Source of the DNA: CBDUXP01 sp965371225 [NCBI: uncultured bacterium]
Lineage (GTDB): Bacteria; Abyssobacteria; SURF-5; CBDUXP01
Reading direction: 5' to 3'
DNA length: 64,000 bases
NCBI GenBank assembly: GCA_965371225.1
Contig: CBDUXP010000013.1
Location: 19,247 to 83,246, forward strand
Shown here: positions 41,306-50,221 of the stretch, piece after piece
Layout of the letters: each line of letters opens with the position of its first letter
Position numbering within the stretch: position 1 is the first letter of the stretch
Notes under the pieces: generated by a model
What the model saw: the letters and a program-made list of their open reading frames with translations, nothing else
Databases searched by the model: none
Told to the model about the DNA's origin: nothing
Program-made: the position numbers and the translations under genes

Positions 41306-42785
41306 CCGCGCCGGACGCGGTTGGGATCGCCGCGACTGGATCTGCCTCGCGCTTCTGCTCGTGGGCGCGGCCGCGTTGCGCCTGCCTACGTTGGGGCGCT
41401 GGAGCATCTGGATGGATGAGGCGTTCACCATCCACGATGCGTTCGTGCCCCCGGGGGCCGCGTCCAGCGCCGCGATTGGGCTGTCGGGACCGCAACCGCT
41501 GAACTACTGGCTGGTGAGTTTCGCGCTCCGGTGGTGGGGCACGAGCGAAGTCAGCGTGCGCTTGCTGCCCTGCCTCACGGGCATCGCCGCGGTGGGCGTG
41601 CTGTACGCCGGCATGCGCCGGAATGTGGGGCGGGGGTGTGCGTTCCTGGCCGCCAGCTTCTTGGCGCTCTCCTCGTGGCACGTGTACTGGTCGCAGAACG
41701 CGCGGCATTACGCGCCCATGATGCTGGCCGCCACGGTGGCGGCCTTCGCCGGCTTCGAGGCGATTCATCGGCGCCGCATCGGGTGGGGGGTCGTGGCGCT
41801 CGCGGCGCTGGCGGTCGCCACGTTGACGCACCTGACCGCCGTGCTGTTGGCGGGCGCGCTGGGGCTCTTCGCGGTGTGGCGGTACGCCGGAGAGTGGCGG
41901 CGGCTGTCCGCGCGCGGGTGGATGGTCGTGGCGCTGCTGGTCGGGGGCTTGGGGACGCTGTTCATGCTGCGCGCCTGGACCGTGTTCGAACAACTGGCGG
42001 CAAAAGTGCAACCCGGCGGCAGCCTGCCGTACTTCCTCGCCACAGTCCTCCAGTATGTGGAAATTCCCTTGCTGGTGGCGGCCGGCGCGGGCCTCATCGC
42101 GGCGTGGAACGCCGACCGGGCGTGGGGCGCTTTTCTCGGCGCGTACGCGCTCGTACCCCTGGCCGGCATCATGGCGTGTGCGCTGGTGTGGAACGTCAGC
42201 GCCTTGTATGCGTTCGCCGTGCTGCCCGGCGTGTGCGCCCTGGCAGCGCACGCGGCCACCGGGCTGGCGCGCGCGCCGCTTGGGGGACCGCTCGCGGGTG
42301 CGCTCGTGGCGCTGGTGGTCCTGGGCCATCAGGCGGGCGAGACGCTGCTGTACCACACGCATCGGCATGGGAACCGCCCGCGCTGGCGGGAAGCGGCCGC
42401 GTACCTGCAGCAGCAGGGCGTGCCCCCCGCCGCGATCGCGAGCACCGGGGCGCCCGCCCTGGCGTACTACCTGGACTATGCGCCGACGGAGTTGCGCGCG
42501 CCCCAACCCATCACGTGGTTAGGGCCGCCGGAGAGCGTCGACCGCGTGATCCGTGCGCCGGGCCGGCAATGGCTCGTGGTGAAGGCCGATCGGCTGGCCC
42601 TGACGGACCCGGATGGCCGGTTGCGCGCGTGGCTGGCGGACCATGCGGTGATCGTGGCCGAGTACCCCGCATGGACGAACGTGAAAGACCGGACGATTCG
42701 GATTTATCGGTCGGACCCGGCCGCGCCCTCGCCCACGTCGCGCGCCCATGCGCCGGCGACCGCGCCGCCCCGGGAGGCCACATGA
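41280..42785 (+). CDS. GT-C membrane glycosyltransferase (family 39/ArnT-like)
   Basis: 501 residues with about 11 transmembrane helices. The first extracytoplasmic loop after helix 1 has WMDEAFTIHDAF, where the DE pair is the catalytic acidic site of polyprenyl-phosphate-sugar-dependent GT-C enzymes. A soluble C-terminal domain begins near residue 370. It would transfer a sugar from a polyprenyl carrier outside the membrane, consistent with the two upstream GT2-type proteins. The start at 41280 lies inside the previous gene (26-base overlap); ATG 41262 is an alternative. Confidence 0.75.
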   Translation: MTSSVPSPSRAGRGWDRRDWICLALLLVGAAALRLPTLGRWSIWMDEAFTIHDAFVPPGAASSAAIGLSGPQPLNYWLVSFALRWWGTSEVSVRLLPCLTGIAAVGVLYAGMRRNVGRGCAFLAASFLALSSWHVYWSQNARHYAPMMLAATVAAFAGFEAIHRRRIGWGVVALAALAVATLTHLTAVLLAGALGLFAVWRYAGEWRRLSARGWMVVALLVGGLGTLFMLRAWTVFEQLAAKVQPGGSLPYFLATVLQYVEIPLLVAAGAGLIAAWNADRAWGAFLGAYALVPLAGIMACALVWNVSALYAFAVLPGVCALAAHAATGLARAPLGGPLAGALVALVVLGHQAGETLLYHTHRHGNRPRWREAAAYLQQQGVPPAAIASTGAPALAYYLDYAPTELRAPQPITWLGPPESVDRVIRAPGRQWLVVKADRLALTDPDGRLRAWLADHAVIVAEYPAWTNVKDRTIRIYRSDPAAPSPTSRAHAPATAPPREAT

Positions 42786-43990
42786 CCGGGAGCGCGCGCG
42801 GGACGGCGATGGCGGGGCCGCCGCTTACTGCGAAGCCGGCCGCCGTGCCCGTGCTGTACGTGGACGCGAGTTTGACCGTGGGCGGTGCGCCCACGTCGCT
42901 CGCATTGCTGTTGCGCCACGTGCAGGGGGTCCGGCCTGTGGTGCAGTACAGCCTGCCCGAGTCGCAGGCCACGCCGTTTTCGGCATGGGACGCCACGTAC
43001 GTGCCCCACTGGGATCCCCCCGTTACCGGCAAGGGCTGGCGTAAGGATGGCGCGCGCAATGGGGGCGTGCCGGCATTGCTGCACGTGGGACAGCGTCTGT
43101 GGCGCCAATTGCGCCCCGCGGCGCAACGGACGGCGGCGCTGGCGCGCGCTTCGGGTGCGCGGCTGATTCACTGCAACAACCAGATCAGCACGAACTTGCC
43201 CGCGATCCTGGCGGCGCGCTGGCTGGGCATTCCCTGCATCGTGCATCACCGGGGTTATGAGCGTGGCGCCCGGCTGCCCCGCGCCTTGTCGCGCTTCGTC
43301 GCCCACCACATCTGCGTGTCCCAGAGCATCGCGGACCACTTGATCGCGTGGGGCGTGCCGGCCGCCAAGGTCAGCGTGATCCACAACGGGATCGCCGTCG
43401 AAGCGGGACCACCGCCGCGGCCGTGCACGCCGACGGTGACCGTAGGAGCGGTGGGCCGGTTCGTGCGCTGGAAAGGTCTTCACGTGGCGGTCGAGGCGGC
43501 GTTGCGCGTCGCGGTGGATTGTCCCCAGGCGCGGTTCATGTTCGTCGGCGGCGTCCACCCGAACATCCCCGAGTATCACGCCGAGCTGGAAGCACTGGTG
43601 AAAGCCGGCCCGCAGGCGGACCGGATTGCGTTCCTCGGCCATCGGGCCGATGCGGCGGCGCTTATGCAGCAGATGGACATTCTCATGCACACGTCCATCG
43701 AGCCCGAACCGTGCGCGCGGGTGCTGCTCGAGGGCATGGCCGCCGGTTGCGCGGTGGTCACCACCGATGTGGGCGGATCGCCCGAGCTGGTGGCCGATGG
43801 CGCGGGCCGCGTGTTGCCTGCGGGGGATGTGGACGCCTTGGCGCGCGAACTGCGCGCGCTCATTACCGACCCGGCGGCGCGGCGGGCGTTGCAGGAGCGC
43901 GGGCTGGCCCAAGTGCAGGCCCGCTTCAGCGCCGCGCGCGTGGCGCGGCAAGTGGAGGGGTTGTATGCCGTCTGCCTCGGCACGGCGTGA
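42782..43990 (+). CDS. GT4 family glycosyltransferase
   Basis: 402 residues. The GT-B acceptor lobe has VLYVDASLTVGGAPTSLALLL. The donor lobe shows VTVGAVGRFVRWKGLHVAVEAA, RIAFLGHRADAAALMQQMDILMH and the E-x7-E motif in EPCARVLLEGMAAGCAVVTT. ATGA overlap with the GT-C gene. It adds a sugar to a lipid-linked intermediate in the cytoplasm. Confidence 0.85.
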   Translation: MTGSARGTAMAGPPLTAKPAAVPVLYVDASLTVGGAPTSLALLLRHVQGVRPVVQYSLPESQATPFSAWDATYVPHWDPPVTGKGWRKDGARNGGVPALLHVGQRLWRQLRPAAQRTAALARASGARLIHCNNQISTNLPAILAARWLGIPCIVHHRGYERGARLPRALSRFVAHHICVSQSIADHLIAWGVPAAKVSVIHNGIAVEAGPPPRPCTPTVTVGAVGRFVRWKGLHVAVEAALRVAVDCPQARFMFVGGVHPNIPEYHAELEALVKAGPQADRIAFLGHRADAAALMQQMDILMHTSIEPEPCARVLLEGMAAGCAVVTTDVGGSPELVADGAGRVLPAGDVDALARELRALITDPAARRALQERGLAQVQARFSAARVARQVEGLYAVCLGTA

Positions 43991-45284
43991 GCGGGTAGCG
44001 GGCGGCACGTTCGCCCGCTTCGCGTGGGGGCTGCTGCTCGTCTTCGTCATTCTGTACTTCGCGCGCCCGCAGGACACGTACGGCTTCGCGTTTCCCGGCC
44101 TGCTGAAGATCGTGGCGCTGCCCATGTGCGGGTGTTGGGTGCTCGCCATCGTCGTGGAGGGGTGCTGGCCCCCGCTGCACGTCCGGCAGGTGCGCTGGCT
44201 GTTGGGCCTGCTCGCGCTGATGGCGTTCTCCACGGTATTCGCGCTCGTGTTCCGCTACGCCATCCTGAGCACCATCTACGTGGGGCAACACATCGTGTTG
44301 CCCGTCATCGTCGCGGCGACCTTGGTGTCCACCCGGGAGCGCTTCTATACGTTGATGCACTGGTTCGCCGGCGCGGTAGCCCTGCTCGCGGTGGAGGGGG
44401 TGCGGATTTACGTGTTGCCGGGCGGCCGCCGCTGGGCGGGCGGCATCAGCGGACACTTCGTCGGCGGCCCGAACGAATTCGCGCTCTTCGTCGCCATGTT
44501 CCTGCCGCTGCTCGTGTTCATGGCGCTCACCCGGAAGACGGTGCGCTGGCGCCGGGTGTGGTGGGTGCTCAGCGCCTGCGCCCTCGCCGGTGCCGTCTTC
44601 ACCTTTTCCCGCGGCGCGTTCCTCGCCCTCGCGGGCATGGGGTGCTACATGCTGTATCGGTCGTCGGGCCATCGTGGAGGCTTGGCCGCCATGGCGGTGG
44701 GCGTGCTGCTGGTGCTCTACCTGGCGCTGCCCGCGTCGTACTGGGAGAATCTGCAAGGGGTCGGGCCCCACCGGACCCGCAGCGGGAAGGTGGAGTTTGC
44801 CGACGGCTCCGCGCAGGGCCGGTACGAAGCCTGGCAGGCGGCGGTCCTCATGGCCAAGGATCGTCCGCTGACCGGCGTCGGCCCCGGCAACTCCTGGGCG
44901 GCCATGTGGGAGACTTACCGGCCCGAGGGGGTGAAACGCGCCCGGCCGGCGCACAGCATGTACTTCGACATGCTGGGGGACCTGGGTATCCCCGGCGTGC
45001 TCTGGCTCGTCGGCCTCGGCGTGCTCAACGTGCGGACGGCGCGTGCCGTCCAGCGCAAGGCGGCGCAGGACGGCGATCGGGATGCGGCGCTCCTGGGCCA
45101 GGCGCTTGAGCTGAGCGTGGTCGGGCTCATGGTGGGCGGCGCGTTCCTGTCCGTCGCGTTCCACCCGCAGCTGTACTGGCTCGCGTTCTTTATCGGCGCG
45201 CTGGGCGACGTGGGCATCGCCGCCCCCGCCGCGGCGCCGGTGCCGGTCCCCGTGCGGCCGCGCTACGGGTTGGTGCGCACGTGA
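43965..45284 (+). CDS. O-antigen ligase/Wzy-like polymerase
   Basis: 439 residues with about 11-12 transmembrane helices. The large periplasmic loop contains EAWQAAVLMAKDRPLTGVGPGNS and HSMYFDMLGDLGIPGVLWL, the Wzy_C/O-antigen ligase pattern. Related 'O-glycosylation ligase' proteins sit in exosortase-linked loci. It is either the polymerase of the repeat units or a ligase that moves the finished glycan to a protein or lipid. ATG 43965 has GGAGGGG upstream and overlaps the end of the preceding gene by 26 bases. Confidence 0.8.
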   Translation: MPSASARRERVAGGTFARFAWGLLLVFVILYFARPQDTYGFAFPGLLKIVALPMCGCWVLAIVVEGCWPPLHVRQVRWLLGLLALMAFSTVFALVFRYAILSTIYVGQHIVLPVIVAATLVSTRERFYTLMHWFAGAVALLAVEGVRIYVLPGGRRWAGGISGHFVGGPNEFALFVAMFLPLLVFMALTRKTVRWRRVWWVLSACALAGAVFTFSRGAFLALAGMGCYMLYRSSGHRGGLAAMAVGVLLVLYLALPASYWENLQGVGPHRTRSGKVEFADGSAQGRYEAWQAAVLMAKDRPLTGVGPGNSWAAMWETYRPEGVKRARPAHSMYFDMLGDLGIPGVLWLVGLGVLNVRTARAVQRKAAQDGDRDAALLGQALELSVVGLMVGGAFLSVAFHPQLYWLAFFIGALGDVGIAAPAAAPVPVPVRPRYGLVRT

Positions 45285-46441
45285 CCCCGCGGTGCCAGGT
45301 CGACGTGCTGCAGGTGGTGCCCACGCTCGCGGTCGGCGGCCTCGAGCGGGTGGCGACGGACTTGTGCGTGCAGTTGCGCGACCGGTTCCAGATCGGCGTC
45401 GCGTGCCTGCGGGGCGAGGGCCCTCTGGCCGAGGTGCTCCGCGACGCCGGCGTGCCCGTGTACAGCTGGGGCCCGCAACACGGACGCCGGGGCGGATACT
45501 CTGCGCCCCTTCGCCTGCGCCGGTTGCTGCGCGACAGCCCCGTGCGCGTGGTGCATTCCCACAATCCGCCGTCGCTGTTCAGCAGTGTCCCCGCCACGCG
45601 CGGCCGTCCTGGTATTCAGCTCATCCACACGGACCACGCCCGCAAGTTTCCCGGCCGGCGGCACTACATGCTCGGCGAACGGCTGTGCGCGCCGGCGACC
45701 TATCGTTTTGTGGCGGTCAGCGAGCGGGGCAAGCGGGACGTGATGCAGTACGAACACATTCCCGCCGCGCACATTCAGGTCATTCCAAACGGGGTAGAGA
45801 CGGCCCGCTTCGCGTCGGTGCCGCCGCCGGCGTTCGATCCCGAGCGCGGAATCGTACTCGGTGCAGTCGCGCGCCTCACCCAGGAAAAAGCGCTCGGCGC
45901 GCTGCTCGACGCTGCCGCGACGCTCGTAGCGGAAGGCCTGTCCATCCGGGTGCACCTGGCCGGCGATGGTCCCTTGCGCCCGCACCTGGAACAACAGGCG
46001 CGTACGCTCGGCCTGGCCGACCGCGTGCACTTCCTCGGGTATCGGGCGGACGTGCCCGCCGTGCTGGCCGCGGTGGATGTGGTGGTGTCATCCTCGACGC
46101 GGGAGGGGATGCCGCTCGGACTCTTGGAGGCCATGGCGGCGGGACGGCCCGTGGTGGCGACCGCGGTGGGGGGCGTGCCGGAAGTGGTTGTCGACGGTGA
46201 GACGGGGCTGTTGGTGCCGCCGGGCGATGGGCCCGCGCTGGCCGCAGCGGTGCGGCGGGTAGTGGTGGACCCTGCGTGGGGCCGCGCGCTCGGCGCGGCG
46301 GGCCGCGCGCGGGCGACGGCGCACTTCTCGCTGGCGCGCACCGTGGCGCAGTATGCCGCCCTGTACGACGAGGCGTTGGCGAGCCTGGGGGCGTGCGCGC
46401 GGGCGACCGCCTCCGCCGCCGCGCTGGGAAGGCTGCTGTAG
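45281..46441 (+). CDS. GT4 family glycosyltransferase
   Basis: 386 residues. VDVLQVVPTLAVGGLERVATDLC begins the acceptor lobe. The donor lobe carries VLGAVARLTQEKALGALLDAA, RVHFLGYRADVPAVLAAVDVVV and TREGMPLGLLEAMAAGRPVVAT. Its starting pattern resembles a class of sugar transferases in exosortase loci. The GTG start overlaps the TGA of the ligase (GTGA), so its synthesis depends on translation of that gene. Confidence 0.85.
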   Translation: MTPRCQVDVLQVVPTLAVGGLERVATDLCVQLRDRFQIGVACLRGEGPLAEVLRDAGVPVYSWGPQHGRRGGYSAPLRLRRLLRDSPVRVVHSHNPPSLFSSVPATRGRPGIQLIHTDHARKFPGRRHYMLGERLCAPATYRFVAVSERGKRDVMQYEHIPAAHIQVIPNGVETARFASVPPPAFDPERGIVLGAVARLTQEKALGALLDAAATLVAEGLSIRVHLAGDGPLRPHLEQQARTLGLADRVHFLGYRADVPAVLAAVDVVVSSSTREGMPLGLLEAMAAGRPVVATAVGGVPEVVVDGETGLLVPPGDGPALAAAVRRVVVDPAWGRALGAAGRARATAHFSLARTVAQYAALYDEALASLGACARATASAAALGRLL

Positions 46442-46443
46442 TC

Positions 46444-47559
46444 ATGGCCGTGGTGTTCTGGGTGAGCCTCGGCGTGGTGGCTTACACGTACGTCGGCTAC
46501 TTTGTGGTGCTCGTTTTGCTGCGCGGCCTGCGGTCCCGTCCCGTTCATGCGGCCCCGGCCACACCGGCACTCAGCGTTATCGTCCCAGTGCACAACGCCG
46601 GTTCCCGCATCGGGGCCAAGCTCGACAACCTCCTGGCCTCGGACTATCCGCGGGAGGCGATGCAGATCATCGTCGTGTCCGACGGGTCCACCGACGACAC
46701 GGTGTCTGTGGTGAACGCCCGTGCCGACGAGGGCGTCACGTTGCTCGCGCTCAGCGTGCGGGGCGGCAAGGAGGTGGCGCAGCGGGCGGCCCTGGCGCAC
46801 GCCACCGGCGACATCTGCGTGTTCACGGATGTGGCGGCGCGGATCGAACCGGACGGGCTGCGGCGCATCGTGGAGCCGTTCGCCGATCCCACAGTGGGCG
46901 CGGTCACGGGGCACAACATCGCGGGCGCCGGGAGCGCGGAGCGCACGTTCATCGGGTACGACATGATGCTGCGGGAACTGGAATCGGCGCTCGGCAGTGT
47001 GGTGGGGCTCAGCGGCGCGTTCAGTGCCCTGCGGCGCGAGCTGTGCGATGTGTGGCCGGAAGATGTGCCCAGCGATTTCTACATGATGCTAGTCACCGTG
47101 CTGCGCGGGTACCGGGGCGTCTACGCGCGGCGCGCGACGGTGCGATACGGAGTGGTGCACTCCCTGCCGGCGGAGTTCCAGCGCAAGGTGCGTACCGTGC
47201 AACGCGGGTTGGCGGCGCTCATGCGCGTGCCCCGCGTCCTGCTCCCGTGGCGCACCGGGGTATTCGCGCTGCAGGTGTTCAGCCACAAGCTGCTCCGCTG
47301 GTGCGTCCCCTTCTTCCTCGCCCTCGCGCTCGCGAGTAACATCGCCCTCAGCGGGTCCGCGCCGTACGCGTCGCTCCTGCTGGTGCAACTGGTTGCCTAC
47401 GCCGTGGCCGCGGCGGCGCTGCTGCGCCCGCGCCTGCAAGCCTTCTTCCCCTTCCGGCTGCTGGGATTTTTCATTGTGTCGAACGCGGCGGTAGTGGTGG
47501 CGTGGTTGCGCTACTGGCGCCAAGGGGGGGTGCAGGTATGGCAGCCGTCCGTGCGGTAG
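46444..47559 (+). CDS. GT2 family glycosyltransferase with membrane helices
   Basis: 371 residues. An N-terminal helix (VVFWVSLGVVAYTYVGYFVV) precedes the GT-A domain: ALSVIVPVHNAGSRI, IIVVSDGSTDDT and ICVFTDVAARIEPD, with a single Asp in the donor motif region. VVGLSGAFSALRREL replaces the usual ED-type acceptor motif, and RKVRTVQRGLAAL follows in the place of the Q/RxxRW motif. Three C-terminal helices follow. It is of the processive-type class (cellulose/hyaluronan synthase-like topology) but could be non-processive. Confidence 0.78.
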   Translation: MAVVFWVSLGVVAYTYVGYFVVLVLLRGLRSRPVHAAPATPALSVIVPVHNAGSRIGAKLDNLLASDYPREAMQIIVVSDGSTDDTVSVVNARADEGVTLLALSVRGGKEVAQRAALAHATGDICVFTDVAARIEPDGLRRIVEPFADPTVGAVTGHNIAGAGSAERTFIGYDMMLRELESALGSVVGLSGAFSALRRELCDVWPEDVPSDFYMMLVTVLRGYRGVYARRATVRYGVVHSLPAEFQRKVRTVQRGLAALMRVPRVLLPWRTGVFALQVFSHKLLRWCVPFFLALALASNIALSGSAPYASLLLVQLVAYAVAAAALLRPRLQAFFPFRLLGFFIVSNAAVVVAWLRYWRQGGVQVWQPSVR

Positions 47560-48716
47560 CCGGCGCCCCCCTGCGGGTTGGCCACGTGCTCACCGGCGAC
47601 GCGTGGGCCGGCGCCGAAGCGCAGGCGTGGCACTTGGTGCACCGGTTGCCGGAACATGGCGTGCAGCCGCACGTGGCGCTCCTGAACCCGGGCGAAACGG
47701 CGGAGCGGTTCGCAGCGCTCGGCGTGCCGGTCACGCTGCTGGACGAGCACGTCCTCGGCCGGCGTGCGCTGGCGCGGCGGTTGCGCGCGTGGATGGGGGA
47801 CGCGCGTCTGAACCTCGTGCACACACACAAGTACAAGAGCCACCTGTTCAGCGTCTGGGCGACGCGCGGCGACGCGGGGCCCGCGATCGTCCGCACACTC
47901 CACGGCGCACCGGAGGTGCCCGCCGGGTGGCGCTGGGTGAAGGGCAGCGTCGCGAACGCGCTCGACGGCTGGGCCCTGCGCGGGCGCACGGCGGCGGTCA
48001 TCGCGGTGTCCCAGGAACTGGCGGCCCGGTTCCGTTCACGTCTGGGCCGGACGCCTTTGCACACGATTCCCAACGGGGTGGTCTGTCCGCCGGTGCCGCC
48101 GGCCGTCCCGCCACATCCGCCGCGCTTGGTCTTCTGCGGCCGGCTGGCGCCGGTGAAGCGTGTGGACCGGCTCATTCGCGCGCTCGCGGTGATCCGCGCC
48201 GCCGTTCCCGAGGCGGAACTCTGGATCGTCGGCACCGGGTCGGAGGAGCCGGCGTTGCGCGCACTCGCTCGCTCGGTGGGCGTGTCCGAGGCGGTGCAGT
48301 TTTGCGGGTGGCGGCCGGACGTACCGGACCTGTTGGCGCAGAGCGATGTAGTCGTGATGAGTTCACGGCACGAGGGGTTGCCCATGATCGTGTTGGAGGC
48401 CGGCGCGGCGGGGAAGCCCGTCGTCGCGCCCCGCGTCGGTGGCATTCCGGAAGCCGTGCGCGACGGGGAGACCGGCGTCCTGGTGGATGACGCCACGCCG
48501 ACGGCACTCGCGGCGGCGTGCGTGTCGGTGTTGCAGGATCGCGCGCGCGCGGACGCCATGGGCCGCGCAGCGCGCCAGCATGTGGCGACGAACTTTTCGG
48601 TGGAAGCCATGACGGCGGCCACGAGCGCGCTGTACACCGCGGTGCTCGCCGGTGCGGTAGATGTGAACCTGCGGCCGGCGCCGGCTGCGTCTGCGGTGGG
48701 GGAGGGGGCGGCATGA
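47538..48716 (+). CDS. GT4 family glycosyltransferase
   Basis: 392 residues. The acceptor lobe starts LRVGHVLTGDAWAGAEAQAWHLV. The donor lobe has PRLVFCGRLAPVKRVDRLIRAL, AVQFCGWRPDVPDLLAQSDVVV and RHEGLPMIVLEAGAAGKPVVA with the E-x7-E pair. The ATG at 47538 overlaps the end of the preceding GT2 by 22 bases, and GGGGGG precedes it. Its own stop overlaps the exosortase start. Confidence 0.83.
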   Translation: MAAVRAVAGAPLRVGHVLTGDAWAGAEAQAWHLVHRLPEHGVQPHVALLNPGETAERFAALGVPVTLLDEHVLGRRALARRLRAWMGDARLNLVHTHKYKSHLFSVWATRGDAGPAIVRTLHGAPEVPAGWRWVKGSVANALDGWALRGRTAAVIAVSQELAARFRSRLGRTPLHTIPNGVVCPPVPPAVPPHPPRLVFCGRLAPVKRVDRLIRALAVIRAAVPEAELWIVGTGSEEPALRALARSVGVSEAVQFCGWRPDVPDLLAQSDVVVMSSRHEGLPMIVLEAGAAGKPVVAPRVGGIPEAVRDGETGVLVDDATPTALAAACVSVLQDRARADAMGRAARQHVATNFSVEAMTAATSALYTAVLAGAVDVNLRPAPAASAVGEGAA

Positions 48717-49561
48717 GCGCTCCCAGCCAAGCGGACCGCCGCGCCGTGGTGCAGGGCGCGGTCCTGTGGGGCGCCGGACTCCTGGCGCTGGGCCTGCTGT
48801 ATCGCGAAACCCTCTGGGATTGGTACCGGTTCCTGAAGGGGGACTTGGAAGAGGGACTGGGCATGCTGGTGCCGCCGCTGGTGGGGTATCTGGTTTGGCG
48901 GCGGCGCGACGCGTTGGCGCAGACGCCGGCCGGCGTGTCGTGGGCCGGGGCCCTGGCATTCGTCGTTGCGATGGCCTTCACGGCGGGGACGGAAGCGCTC
49001 TGGTTCGGCACCGGTGCCCGGTTGGGCCTGTGGTGCGCCGTCGCAACCTTGACGTGGGCCGCGTGGGGCGGCTCGTGGACGCGAGTGCTGGTGGTGCCGC
49101 TGCTGTTCCTGTTCTTCGCGCAACCCATGCCGGTCACCCTCTCGGACCTTCTCACGCATCCGTTGCGGTTGCGCGTGACGGCGCACGCGGCGCAGGTGCT
49201 GTCGCTGGGTGGGTTGCCCGCCGTGGCCGAGGGCGTGCTGCTGCACATGCCGCGCGCCACATTGGAGACGACGGCGGCGTGCAGTGGGGTGCGCGGGTTC
49301 GTGGCGGCGGTGGCGGTGGCGCTGCTCTTGGCGGACTTGGTGCCGGGGCCGCGGCTCACCACGGCGGCGATGTTCCCCGGCGCGTTGCTCGTAGCCTATG
49401 TGTTGAATCTGGTGCGCGTGATGATGGAAGCGGTGTGGACCAGCGTCGCGGGCGGCCCGTCGGCCGCGATAGTCCACACGAGCTTTGGGCTGTTCACTTT
49501 CGCCGGTGTGGCGTGGATCCTTGCGATATGGCAATTACGGACGAGCGACGGTTTCAGCTAG
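48713..49561 (+). CDS. exosortase
   Basis: 282 residues with about eight transmembrane helices. The catalytic triad of exosortase/archaeosortase proteins is visible: Cys190 in TAACSGVRGFV, Arg235 in NLVRVMMEA and His255 in HTSFGLFTF. VVPLLFLFFAQPMP precedes these and is another family block. Exosortases cleave PEP-CTERM or related signals at the C-terminus of exported proteins in polysaccharide-producing Gram-negative bacteria. The ATG overlaps the previous stop (ATGA). No protein in this window ends in a recognisable PEP-CTERM signal, so its substrates lie elsewhere. Confidence 0.92.
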   Translation: MSAPSQADRRAVVQGAVLWGAGLLALGLLYRETLWDWYRFLKGDLEEGLGMLVPPLVGYLVWRRRDALAQTPAGVSWAGALAFVVAMAFTAGTEALWFGTGARLGLWCAVATLTWAAWGGSWTRVLVVPLLFLFFAQPMPVTLSDLLTHPLRLRVTAHAAQVLSLGGLPAVAEGVLLHMPRATLETTAACSGVRGFVAAVAVALLLADLVPGPRLTTAAMFPGALLVAYVLNLVRVMMEAVWTSVAGGPSAAIVHTSFGLFTFAGVAWILAIWQLRTSDGFS

Positions 49562-50220
49562 TCGCGGTCTGCGTGGCCGTGACGCTCGCGTGCGCGTGGG
49601 GGGTGCAGTGGACCGCCCGCGGTGCAGCGCGCGAACCGGTGCCGGGGCAGCCCGCGGCTCCGCTGGACCGGCTGGTGCCGCTGCAGTTGGCGGGCGCGAC
49701 GGCGCGGTCGGTGCCCGTGAGCCAAGGGGTGTTCGACCGGCTCGCGGCGGCGGGGTACCTTTTCCGCGAGTACACGGACGGCGACGGGGCCGTCGTGTGG
49801 CTGTGGATCGGCTATTACGACAACCAGCGGGACGCCACGGTCCACAGCCCGCGCGGCTGCTATCGCGGCAGTGGCTGGATCGCCACGGTGGACCGGAACG
49901 TCTCGGCGGAGGACGCACCGGTCGAGTGGCCGTTGCGGTGGTTGCGGGTGCGGCGCGAGTCCGAGGAGCGGCTCGTGCTCTACTGGTATGAAACGGCGTA
50001 CGGGCCGGTGGCGTCGGAACTCCAGCGCAACCTGCACCGGCTGCGGGGCCGCATCGGCGGCAACACGGCGTTGTTCTTCGTGCGGCTGTCGACGCCGGTC
50101 GGCGGCGGCGCGGATGATGCCAGCCGGCTGCTGCGCATGGCCCGTGCCGTGCGCCAGGCGCTCGGCGCGCACGTGGCGGCGGCCCCGGGGACGCCCCTGC
50201 GCGTGAAGGCGGAGGGGTAG
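49528..50220 (+). CDS. EpsI-domain exosortase-associated protein
   Basis: 230 residues: an N-terminal transmembrane helix (QLVAVCVAVTLACAWGV), then an extracytoplasmic domain. YYDNQRDATVHSPRGCYRGSGW is the EpsI core with the H-S-P-x-x-C motif. Proteins of this domain are encoded next to, or fused to, exosortases. The role is unsettled, perhaps in transferring or presenting the polysaccharide that accepts the sorted protein. Its start overlaps the end of the exosortase by 34 bases, indicating strict co-expression. Confidence 0.88.
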   Translation: MAITDERRFQLVAVCVAVTLACAWGVQWTARGAAREPVPGQPAAPLDRLVPLQLAGATARSVPVSQGVFDRLAAAGYLFREYTDGDGAVVWLWIGYYDNQRDATVHSPRGCYRGSGWIATVDRNVSAEDAPVEWPLRWLRVRRESEERLVLYWYETAYGPVASELQRNLHRLRGRIGGNTALFFVRLSTPVGGGADDASRLLRMARAVRQALGAHVAAAPGTPLRVKAEG

Positions 50221-50221
50221 G

